From an uncultured Thermoproteales archaeon (GTDB taxonomy: Archaea > Thermoproteota > Thermoprotei > Thermoproteales > Thermoproteaceae): a stretch of DNA of 8,849 nt. The notes beneath the pieces are model-generated. The model worked only from the letters and a program-made list of their open reading frames with translations, made no database searches and had not been told where the DNA came from. Shown piece by piece: positions 1 through 5,570 of this stretch. Within the stretch, counting starts at the first letter, position 1. Every line of letters starts with the position of its first letter. The translations under genes and the position numbers were made by a program. The DNA lies in the NCBI GenBank assembly GCA_946480885.1, contig CAMLLK010000021.1, forward strand, positions 1-8,849, written 5' to 3'.

Positions 1-656
1 ATTGTTCTCCTCATCTCATCTCCTCTTTTAATCGCAGCCACTGACTGCCTCTTTTTAAGTGTCCAGACTAGATCATAGAGAGTGCCTAAAAATCCTATGT
101 TGCCTCCATGTATTATAACCGCGGAGGCCCCCAGTCTCAACGGTATGTGTTTTATAATCTTCTTTTCGTCAAGGCTGTAGAGAACACTATCAAACGTTTT
201 CACTTTTGTGACATCTGGTGTAAGTATTAGATTCCTACCGTCGTGGAAATGTAATTGGTGTCTCCCTCCTCTAACTGTAGTCTTCCCCTCTACTCTCAAT
301 AACTTAAGCGACGCCTCTTGGCTGGGTATGGGGATTAATGTATAGTACCTCTCTTGGTGTGGTACAACTCTATATATCTCTCCGGTGGGGACAATTTCTA
401 AAACATCCATTAGCCCAATTGGGAATTTATAGTCTTTTCTCACAACGCCGTCTACTTTAACATAGCCCCTGGCGATTATATACCTAGCCTCTCGAAGCGT
501 CTTGGCGTATTTTAATATATCTCTTATGACAATCGCCAATGGTATTGAGTACTGTAGACTGTGGGGACCTGTGGATGGCCGTACTGACCAAACACCTCCC
601 GCCTTCCTCGGTATCGGCCACCAAGAAGGCGCCAGCGACTTCCTTAAATGGACCAT
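1..656 (-). CDS. rps4e: 30S ribosomal protein S4e, 3'-truncated by the window edge
   Basis: Archaeal/eukaryotic-type small-subunit ribosomal protein S4e, a structural rRNA-binding protein. Reading from the ATG at 656 gives 218 open codons to the left edge with no stop. The product starts MVHLRKSLAPSWWPIPRK, a typical S4e N-terminus rich in basic residues and tryptophan. An S4-like RNA-binding domain follows (about residues 38-100, including ARGYVKVDGVVRKDYKFPIG). The later part, with GGRHQLHFHDGRN (130-142) and a KOW-like stretch around GGNIGFLGTL (184-193), fits the central and C-terminal parts of the family. Archaeal S4e is usually around 240 residues, so only the last 20 or so should be missing. 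The start lies 2 bases after the rpl24 stop, so the two are cotranscribed, as in the archaeal spc-type ribosomal cluster where S4e follows L24. Family assignment is secure; the domain edges are by eye. Confidence 0.95.
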   Translation of the reverse strand, partial: MVHLRKSLAPSWWPIPRKAGGVWSVRPSTGPHSLQYSIPLAIVIRDILKYAKTLREARYIIARGYVKVDGVVRKDYKFPIGLMDVLEIVPTGEIYRVVPHQERYYTLIPIPSQEASLKLLRVEGKTTVRGGRHQLHFHDGRNLILTPDVTKVKTFDSVLYSLDEKKIIKHIPLRLGASAVIIHGGNIGFLGTLYDLVWTLKKRQSVAAIKRGDEMRRT

Positions 657-658
657 AC

Positions 659-1027
659 TTACTTCTTTCTTCTTTCTATTATTTTTTGCCTTATTTTGTC
701 TGAGGTCTCTATTTCAGTAATCATAACTTTTGAAGGATGTATTGGATAGTAGACAGTGTGCCCTCTACTATTCGTTCTAGTGGCGCCTTCTACATAGATC
801 CTTACTCTTTTTAAGTCAACTCTCACTACTTTGCCGGTGACTCCCTTAAAGTCTCCCCTCATTATTAAGACCACATCTCCTTTTCTAATAGGTAGTCTCT
901 TAACGCCAAGTTTTTTTCGGAGCTCGGGTGAGAGCTTTGCGTTCAGTAACTTGTGGCGTAGGTGAAGCGGCGCTCTATAGAGGCTCAGTCTTTGTTTTCT
1001 TGGCTGTGCCGATGATGTAAATGACAT
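659..1027 (-). CDS. rpl24p: 50S ribosomal protein L24 (uL24, archaeal type)
   Basis: Large-subunit ribosomal protein L24, which binds 23S rRNA early in assembly. The 122-residue product has a basic N-terminal extension ([18 protein letters not shown], residues 9-26), typical of archaeal and eukaryotic members, then a KOW motif at about residues 47-75 ([20 protein letters not shown]), then a conserved segment ending in a lysine/arginine tail. Length and order match archaeal L24. The ATG at 1027 is preceded by a TATA-like box about 26 bases upstream, so the transcript is probably leaderless and this start fits it. rps4e follows after 2 bases. L14, which usually precedes L24 in archaeal clusters, is absent; a 34-codon ORF sits upstream instead. 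Confidence 0.96.
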   Translation of the reverse strand: MSFTSSAQPRKQRLSLYRAPLHLRHKLLNAKLSPELRKKLGVKRLPIRKGDVVLIMRGDFKGVTGKVVRVDLKRVRIYVEGATRTNSRGHTVYYPIHPSKVMITEIETSDKIRQKIIERRKK

Positions 1028-1047
1028 GGCGTCTTTTTGTGAAGTGG

Positions 1048-1060
1048 TATATAAATTTTA
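1048..1060 (-). promoter_or_regulatory. TATA-like box for rpl24-rps4e
   Basis: On the minus strand this reads TAAAATTTATATA, centred about 26-27 bases upstream of the rpl24 ATG at 1027. That is the spacing expected for an archaeal TATA box whose transcript begins at or next to the start codon. It overlaps the stop codon of the upstream 34-codon ORF (1058-1060). Confidence 0.6.
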
Positions 1061-1162
1061 GCGTCTTGTGCGACTCAATGTCTTGTTTAATTCATCTAGA
1101 TTTATCAACATTCTCTTGTATATCTCAATAATTCTTTCAATCTGCCTCAAGACCTCCTCCAC
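1058..1162 (-). CDS. Small hypothetical ORF (34 residues) upstream of rpl24
   Basis: An open frame from GTG (1162-1160) to TAA (1060-1058) encodes a 34-residue, strongly charged peptide starting MEEVLRQIERIIEIYKRM and ending SRTRR. It has a heptad-like spacing of I/L residues, so an amphipathic helix or short coiled coil is plausible. The frame is closed upstream by a TAG 15-13 bases before the GTG. An A/T box (1181-1196) is centred 26 bases upstream of the GTG, the spacing used by the other leaderless genes here. It ends 30 bases before rpl24 on the same strand. I do not recognise the product. Codon use resembles the neighbours. The GAG GAG codons after the start also form a GGAGGAGGT string resembling a Shine-Dalgarno sequence, probably by chance. 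It could be a real small protein, a leader peptide, or a chance ORF. Confidence 0.45.
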   Translation of the reverse strand: MEEVLRQIERIIEIYKRMLINLDELNKTLSRTRR

Positions 1163-1180
1163 TGTAGAAAAAAACTATTA

Positions 1181-1196
1181 TCTAAAAAATTTTAGA
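1181..1196. promoter_or_regulatory. Symmetric A/T promoter box between the 34-codon ORF and the RNase gene
   Basis: TCTAAAA AA TTTTAGA is an inverted repeat with 7-bp arms around a 2-bp centre, in the 39-bp gap between divergent starts at 1162 (minus) and 1202 (plus). Its centre is about 26 bases from the minus GTG, a good TATA distance. It is only about 13 bases from the plus GTG, which is too close for a leaderless plus-strand transcript. It is therefore most likely the minus-strand TATA box; the RNase promoter is less clear. Confidence 0.4.
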
Positions 1197-1201
1197 CCTA
1201 C

Positions 1202-2479
1202 GTGAGGATAAAATTCCTAGGTGGGGCGGGTGAAGTTGGCCGTCTTGCCGTATTTATAAAAACTTCTACAAATGGCGTACTTCTAGACTATGGCGTAAGT
1301 TTCGACGCAAATGATAAGCCTATGTTCCCCCTACATATACGCCCCAAGGACATCACAGCTGCTTTTTTAAGTCACGCACATCTCGACCACAGTGGGGGGA
1401 TACCTTCGCTCTACGTCTCGGCAAAGATGCCACTCTACGCAACTCCTCTCACAATGGAGCTAAGCGATTTGATGTATACAGATACCATAAAACTATCGGG
1501 CTACTATCTGCCATATACTCAAGAAGAGGTTAGAGAGACTATGTCAAATGCCTTTCCATTAACATACGGAGAACCGGTTGAGATAGGAAGAGATGCCGTG
1601 TTGACTACGTTTAACGCTGGACATATTCCAGGCAGCGCCATTGGAGTAATTGAAATAGAGGGCAAAGTTGTCGTCTTTACAGGCGATTTCAATACAATAG
1701 ACACTAATATGTTAAGAGGCGCAGACGTATACAATCTGCCTAAGAGCCCAGACGTAGTCATAATGGAGGCCACATATGCAAGCGCCGACCACCCCCCGCG
1801 GGAGAAGTTGGAAAAAGAATTTGTAAACTCAGTCAAAGAAGTAGTAGAGGGCGGAGGCGTTGTTTTAATACCCTCATTTGCGCTTGGTAGAGCTCAAGAA
1901 CTCTTATTAACTCTAGTTAAACACGGACTTGATAAATATCCAATATATATAGACGGACTGGCAAGGCAGATAAACCAAATTGTAGGTAGATACCCACATT
2001 TATTAAAAGACCCAGCTCTTTACAAAAAGGCGTTAGATACTACTATTGAAGTCCCAAATACTTACGTTAGAAAAGGCGCATTAGAAGGCCCCTCGATTAT
2101 AATATCACCCGCCGGCATGTTGAAAGGAGGGGCAGCTCTATATTATTTTAAGAAGATTGCAGTAGATAAAAAGAACGGCGTCTTTCTACCATCGTTTCAA
2201 GCGCCTAATACTCCAGGCTTCCAGATTTTAAATAAAGGATATGTAACAATAGATGGATCTATCATACGCGTCGAGGCAAGACTAGAGTGGTTTGACTTTA
2301 GCGCACACGCAGGTAGAAAAGAGCTAGAGGAGTTTATTAAGCGTTTTTCTACAGAAACAAGAATAATTCTAGTACACACAGAGCCGACAACTGCGGCGAT
2401 ATTAGTCCGAAAATTGTCACATGAGGGATATGACAATATCTACGTCCCAACGGCACTCGGAGAAGAAGTTATTATTTAG
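1202..2479 (+). CDS. Beta-CASP metallo-beta-lactamase ribonuclease, aCPSF2-type
   Basis: Predicted zinc-dependent endo/exoribonuclease of the archaeal CPSF-like group, acting in cytoplasmic RNA processing or decay. The 425-residue protein starts with MRIKFLGGAGEVGR, the first strand of the metallo-beta-lactamase fold. Zinc-ligand motifs follow: HAHLDH at 58-63, H141 in AGHIPGS, and D162 in GDFN. The beta-CASP insertion carries motif A (E189 in MEATYA), the SFALGRAQELL segment (225-235), motif B (H369 in FSAHAGR) and motif C (H392 in VHTEP). All expected catalytic residues are present. There is no N-terminal KH-domain extension, so it is not aCPSF1; the length fits aCPSF2. aRNase J is the main alternative. 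The GTG start is chosen because the family motif begins there and no other start occurs before residue 41. No operon partner is evident upstream. Confidence 0.9.
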   Translation: MRIKFLGGAGEVGRLAVFIKTSTNGVLLDYGVSFDANDKPMFPLHIRPKDITAAFLSHAHLDHSGGIPSLYVSAKMPLYATPLTMELSDLMYTDTIKLSGYYLPYTQEEVRETMSNAFPLTYGEPVEIGRDAVLTTFNAGHIPGSAIGVIEIEGKVVVFTGDFNTIDTNMLRGADVYNLPKSPDVVIMEATYASADHPPREKLEKEFVNSVKEVVEGGGVVLIPSFALGRAQELLLTLVKHGLDKYPIYIDGLARQINQIVGRYPHLLKDPALYKKALDTTIEVPNTYVRKGALEGPSIIISPAGMLKGGAALYYFKKIAVDKKNGVFLPSFQAPNTPGFQILNKGYVTIDGSIIRVEARLEWFDFSAHAGRKELEEFIKRFSTETRIILVHTEPTTAAILVRKLSHEGYDNIYVPTALGEEVII

Positions 2480-2482
2480 CTG

Positions 2483-2490
2483 TTTAAAAA
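2483..2490 (+). promoter_or_regulatory. Possible TATA-like box before the 2505 small gene
   Basis: TTTAAAAA lies just after the RNase stop and is centred about 19 bases before the GTG at 2505. That is a little closer than the usual 25 or so seen elsewhere in this window, so support is weak; read-through from the RNase gene is the alternative. Confidence 0.3.
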
Positions 2491-2504
2491 TGTTGTATAA
2501 GTAA

Positions 2505-2663
2505 GTGAAAATATATATTAAAAAAATTGACGATACACTAGTACCTGAATTTATTGAAATAAATCTAAAAACTCTAATTAAGAAAATTAATAAAATTCCA
2601 TTAGAAAACATTTATATTATAATAGACGATATAAATGAATTAAACTATTTAGAAAAAATCTAA
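2505..2663 (+). CDS. Small hypothetical protein, 52 residues, extremely AT-rich
   Basis: GTG (2505) to TAA (2661-2663) encodes 52 residues, starting MKIYIKKIDDTLVPEFIEIN and ending ELNYLEKI, dominated by I, K, L, N, E and D. I counted only 27 G/C in 159 bases (17%), far below the neighbours. The frame is continuous, and the next gene starts one base after its stop, which suggests a translationally coupled pair. The likely fold is a small alpha/beta unit: an initial KIYIKKI strand, a helix around TLIKKINKI, a NIYIIIDDI strand, and a C-terminal helix. There are no cysteines, and no membrane segment, signal peptide or DNA-binding motif is evident. I do not recognise the family. The AT bias could reflect recent acquisition or a weakly constrained ORF. 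Confidence 0.55.
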   Translation: MKIYIKKIDDTLVPEFIEINLKTLIKKINKIPLENIYIIIDDINELNYLEKI

Positions 2664-2664
2664 T

Positions 2665-2967
2665 ATGTGCCGCCTCTATTGGGAAATCTACGAATTAGGA
2701 ATACCTGTATTGGCTGGCCCTTCTTTACTTGCAAAAATTCTAAACTGTCCCTCTGCATGTGAGTGCAGCGTTGTTATATATACAAAAGACTTAGATAAGA
2801 TAGACTCCGACTGTGTATGTACTATAGACGACCCCACATTTATCCATCGATTTATCTGGATAGGCGGCTACCCCCACGTTGCGTTAGAAGATTTAGAAAA
2901 GATATCTTGTAAAGAAGACATATCTTGTATAATAGAGAAAATTAGAAATGGACTTCGTGGACTTTGA
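2665..2967 (+). CDS. Hypothetical cysteine-rich protein, 100 residues
   Basis: The ATG at 2665 lies one base after the stop of the 52-residue ORF, so the two are probably cotranscribed. The 100-residue product has eight cysteines (C2, C28, C32, C34, C50, C52, C82, C88), including a C-x3-C-x-C group at 28-34 and C-x-C at 50-52. They could bind metal or an Fe-S centre, or form intracellular disulfides, which are reported to be common in Pyrobaculum. The fold looks alpha/beta: LGIPVLAGPSLLAKIL (11-26), CSVVIYTKDLDKI (34-46), FIWIGGYPHVALEDL (63-77). No signal peptide or membrane helix is clear. The last 26 bases overlap the 3' end of the convergent minus-strand gene. I do not recognise the family and assign no function. 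Confidence 0.7.
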   Translation: MCRLYWEIYELGIPVLAGPSLLAKILNCPSACECSVVIYTKDLDKIDSDCVCTIDDPTFIHRFIWIGGYPHVALEDLEKISCKEDISCIIEKIRNGLRGL

Positions 2968-3445
2968 GCCTACGTCCGTCTTCGCCCGGCAGTATTATAG
3001 TCAATTTATACAAATCGCCAAAATATAGGCCAGCTAGATCGTCGCCTATGTGAAATTCGCCGTCTAAAGTATGTAAAGTACATTTTTCACAGTCTAACTT
3101 TATATATTCTAATATGTCTCTTAGAGTTTTTAATAGATTTTTTGGATTATCTCTTATAGTAAACATCACACTGCCGTGGTTGCTGTGTAAGTGTTGGTGA
3201 ATTTCTACTTTATATCTTCTCGAAATTTCATCTATCATCTTCACAACGTCTCGCGTAAATTCGTTGTATTCAAAGTCGTGGTTATGTACATGGTGATGTT
3301 CTTCTTCAATATGTCCTCCAGAGTCTGTGGCGACTAGAGTGAGGTTGATTACTAATTCTAGTGGTTCGCCTAGAGATATTCTTTGAAGTTCATCTTCGAC
3401 TTTTTTCCACTCCTCTAAACCTAGTTTTATTTTGCTAAACACCAC
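2942..3445 (-). CDS. Hypothetical histidine-rich protein, 167 residues
   Basis: A 167-residue protein of unrecognised family. Visible features are 14 histidines, ten of them in two clusters: HIEEEHHHVHNH at 45-56 and HQHLHSNH at 83-90. A CEKC pair (C119, C122) and two histidines near the C-terminus (H163, H166) are also present. The His clusters follow or flank predicted strands (LELVINLTLVATDSG, 29-43), and a helix lies between them. Binding of zinc, nickel or copper is a reasonable inference but unproven. The GTG at 3445 is the furthest possible start because a TAG immediately precedes it; a second GTG follows at once. A TATA-like stretch lies about 23 bases upstream, consistent with leaderless expression. 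It converges with and overlaps the cysteine-rich gene by 26 bases, and is divergent from ilvB. It is soluble by appearance, with no signal peptide. Confidence 0.8.
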   Translation of the reverse strand: MVFSKIKLGLEEWKKVEDELQRISLGEPLELVINLTLVATDSGGHIEEEHHHVHNHDFEYNEFTRDVVKMIDEISRRYKVEIHQHLHSNHGSVMFTIRDNPKNLLKTLRDILEYIKLDCEKCTLHTLDGEFHIGDDLAGLYFGDLYKLTIILPGEDGRRLKVHEVHF

Positions 3446-3462
3446 CTAGACATTTTCTTTCT

Positions 3463-3475
3463 TAATAAATTTTTT
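3463..3475 (-). promoter_or_regulatory. TATA-like box for the histidine-rich gene
   Basis: On the minus strand the A/T run AAAAAATTTATTA is centred about 23-24 bases upstream of the GTG at 3445, matching the leaderless pattern of other genes here. Sequence plus position is the only support. Confidence 0.45.
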
Positions 3476-3476
3476 A

Positions 3477-3500
3477 AGATCGATTTATAGATAGCGATCT
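3477..3500. repeat. Interrupted inverted repeat in the ilvB upstream region
   Basis: AGATCG (3477-3482) is matched by its reverse complement CGATCT (3495-3500) across a 12-bp spacer. It lies between the divergent promoters of the histidine-rich gene and ilvB. The arms are short, so chance is a serious alternative; it is noted as a possible half-site pair. Confidence 0.25.
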
Positions 3501-3520
3501 AGCACCATAAACTACAATAT

Positions 3521-3534
3521 ACTCTATATAGAGT
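3521..3534. promoter_or_regulatory. 14-bp perfect palindrome upstream of the ilvB TATA box
   Basis: ACTCTATATAGAGT is perfectly self-complementary. It ends 7 bases before the ilvB TATA-like box and is centred near -45 relative to the ATG at 3573. Perfect dyads in this position suit a dimeric regulator. Lrp/AsnC-family proteins are known to control branched-chain amino acid genes in archaea, which makes one a candidate, by inference only. Confidence 0.4.
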
Positions 3535-3541
3535 TGGTAAT

Positions 3542-3550
3542 GTTTAAATA
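3542..3550 (+). promoter_or_regulatory. ilvB: TATA-like box of the ilvBNCE operon
   Basis: GTTTAAATA is centred 27 bases upstream of the ATG at 3573, the same geometry as the leaderless genes in this window. This places transcription start at that ATG, and so argues that 3573 rather than the downstream in-frame ATG at 3692 was the original ilvB start. Confidence 0.6.
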
Positions 3551-3572
3551 GTTCGTATTTTTTCTACTAACA

Positions 3573-5338
3573 ATGTCGGGGGTAGCTTCGGGGCTCGCTC
3601 TGGGGATTCGAAAAGAGTCGTAGATAGACTAGTTGAGACGTTTAAACTATATGGAGTAAAACACGTCCTTGGAATACCTGGCGGGTCGATTATGGCATTA
3701 TTTGACGCTTTGTATGGACAAGACATAGAACATGTATTATTTAGACATGAACAAGGGGCTATTCACGCAGCTGAGGGATATGCAAGAGTTGCTGGAAGGC
3801 CGGCGGTTGTCGCTGTTACTAGTGGGCCAGGTGCTACAAACTTAGTAACAGGCCTTGCAGACGCCTATATGGACTCGGTCCCTGTTGTGGCGATCACTGG
3901 CCAAGTCCCCACGTCAATATTTGGGAGAGATGGTTTCCAAGAGACAGATATACTTGGGATAGTGACTCCAATTACGAAATTTACCTATCAAGTGAGAAAG
4001 CCATCTGAAGCGTCAGCGGCGTTTAAGACAGCGTACGAAATCTCTATAAAGGGGAGGCCAGGGCCTACGTTAATCGACTTGCCTCGAGATATACAACTGG
4101 CAACTGCTCCCGACTATGAAGATCGCATTATGGTAAACACTGAAAAATTCGTAGCGCCTCCACCAGATAGAGATAAATTGAGAATAGCAGCTAAGTATTT
4201 AATAGAGGCGTCGAGACCTGTCATACTAGTAGGCGGCGGCGTAATCTGGTCGAGAGCTACGCCAGAGGTTTTAGAGTTATCTAAAATCCTAATGGCCCCC
4301 ATAGTGTCCACATTGCCAGGTAAGGCCGCGATTCCTCACGACTATCCACTTTATATGGGTCCGGCAGGAATGCACGGAAGGGCGGAAGCAGACGCGGCTC
4401 TTGCAAATGCAGATGTTATACTAGCAGTCGGCACTCGATTTAGCGACAGAACGTGGGGTAGATTTAAGGAATTAATAGAAAATATATCAAGTGGACGTGT
4501 AAAACTTATTCATATAGATATTGACAAAAGTGAGATTGGGAAAAATGTAAAGCCAACTTTAGGAATAGTTGGAGATGCAAAAGAGAGCTTAAGAATACTT
4601 CTAGATTATATCCAAGCCGGGGCTGTAGATCAAAAATTTATATCTTGGCTTTTGAAAATACGTAAAATGTATGAGGAAACTATGTCAAAAATAGCCGATT
4701 CATCTCCTCTATTCCACCCGTGGAAGGCTTTGAAAATTTTGAGAAGAGCGGCGCCTCTAGACACAATAACTGTAACTGGCGTCGGCTCGCACCAGATGTG
4801 GACAGAAATTGCGTGGGATGTCTACGCGCCTAATACCTACATCACATCTGCTGGCCTCGGCACAATGGGCTTTTGTATCCCGGCTGCGCTGGGGGCAAAA
4901 CTAGCGGCAAGAGACCGGCCAGTTTTGTGTATTGATGGAGACGGCTCCTTCCAAATGACTATGAACAACTTAGCCTTAGTTAGAGACTACGACTTACCGA
5001 TTGTAGTTGTTATATTTGATAACAGAGCTTTACAATTAGTTAAACAATGGCAAGTCTATCTCTACCAACGGCGGATTATAGCAACGGAGTTCAGCAATAG
5101 GCCAGATTTTATAAAAATCGCAGAGGCATTTGACATCGACGGCATTAAAGTCGAGTCGTATCAACAGTTAGAAAATGTAGTGAGTAAAGCATTGAGGAAC
5201 AACGAGCCTCTGATAGTAGATATGACTATAGACAGTGAGGTTGACATTGTGTTGCCTTGGGTCAAGCCTGGAGAGTGGCTGACTTCGGCAATTCTTCCAG
5301 AGGGTATGGATGTGAAGTTGGTCTATGAAGAACATTAG
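3573..5338 (+). CDS. ilvB: Acetolactate synthase large subunit, with an apparent 1-base frame break near its 5' end
   Basis: ThDP- and Mg-dependent acetohydroxyacid synthase catalytic subunit: pyruvate to acetolactate, or pyruvate plus 2-oxobutyrate to acetohydroxybutyrate. The uninterrupted frame from ATG 3692 gives 548 residues with HEQGA (19-23; catalytic Glu20), SGPGATN (44-50), QVPTSIFGRDGFQE (71-84), the ThDP motif start GDGSF (416-420) and its partner IFDNRALQLVKQWQ (441-454). Conserved N-terminal sequence lies upstream in the same frame, including RLVETFKLYGVKHVLGIPGG, so 3692 is too late. No ATG, GTG or TTG serves that upstream frame. The ATG at 3573, correctly spaced from a TATA box, reads into the G run at 3578-3582 one base out of frame and stops at 3621-3623. 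One extra G would join them into a 588-residue protein of normal length. The break may be a sequencing error, a real deletion, or recoding. First gene of the ilv operon. Confidence 0.9.
3578..3582 (+). other. ilvB: G5 run, site of the ilvB frame break
   Basis: The ATG at 3573 reads ATG TCG GGG GTA and ends at a TAG (3621-3623). The ilvB frame here reads GGT AGC TTC GGG GCT and continues into the conserved enzyme. The two frames meet at this five-G run; a sixth G would fuse them. Mononucleotide runs are the usual place for indels, both biological and technical. Confidence 0.6.
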
Positions 5339-5558
5339 AATTGTCACATACAGATCGGTGGACTCAATAGGCAGAGTCATTGCTATTGTCAGGCGGGCGA
5401 AGATTAGTTTGAAAAACCTCTATTTAGTTTCGGAGGACTCTATATATAGAATTGATTTAGAAGTAGAGGGGCCTGTAGACGAAGTAAGGTGGTTAATAGA
5501 TAAGCTTGATAAACTTCCGGAGGTTCTTAAAATCGAAGAGATAAATATAAACCCTTAG
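5325..5558 (+). CDS. ilvN: Acetolactate synthase small (regulatory) subunit, short single-ACT form
   Basis: Regulatory partner of IlvB. The 77-residue product is little more than one ACT domain: strand RIVTYR (5-10), helix SIGRVIAIVRRA (14-25), strand LKNLYLVSE (29-37), strand IYRIDLEVEG (40-49), helix DEVRWLIDKLDKL (52-64) and the final strand VLKIEEI (67-73). Bacterial IlvN/IlvH are about 90-165 residues, and longer ones have a second C-terminal domain that is missing here. The start overlaps the last 14 bases of ilvB, indicating tight cotranslation. By hand alignment to E. coli IlvH, the valine-contact positions Asn11, Gly14 and Asn29 correspond to R10, D13 and S28, so classic valine feedback inhibition may be absent. 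A stand-alone ACT protein is the alternative, but context favours IlvN. Confidence 0.82.
   Translation: MKNIRIVTYRSVDSIGRVIAIVRRAKISLKNLYLVSEDSIYRIDLEVEGPVDEVRWLIDKLDKLPEVLKIEEININP
5541..5550 (+). promoter_or_regulatory. ilvC: Possible internal TATA box before ilvC
   Basis: ATAAATATAA within the last codons of ilvN is centred about 25 bases upstream of the ilvC ATG, the spacing of a leaderless archaeal promoter. It could drive ilvC-ilvE separately, but A/T-rich codons for the residues INI could produce it by chance. Confidence 0.3.
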
Positions 5559-5570
5559 GTTTTTATAGAT

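Noticed and set aside
502..720. Plus-strand 72-residue ORF with a hydrophobic C-terminal stretch resembling a membrane segment
   Set aside because: It lies opposite the convincing S4e and L24 genes; the phenylalanine/leucine run is the antisense of the lysine/arginine-rich L24 tail.
1202..2479. Calling the beta-CASP protein aCPSF1 (FttA termination factor)
   Set aside because: aCPSF1 has N-terminal KH domains and about 630 residues; this protein begins directly with the metallo-beta-lactamase fold and has 425.
2505..2967. Reading the 52-/100-residue pair as a toxin-antitoxin module
   Set aside because: The size and coupling fit, but neither protein shows a recognised toxin (PIN, RelE, HEPN, MNT) or antitoxin (AbrB, RHH) motif.
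3692..5338. Accepting ATG 3692 as the true ilvB start
   Set aside because: Strongly conserved ALS sequence continues in frame for dozens of codons upstream, and the promoter points to 3573. A protein from 3692 would lack the first part of the pyrimidine-binding domain.
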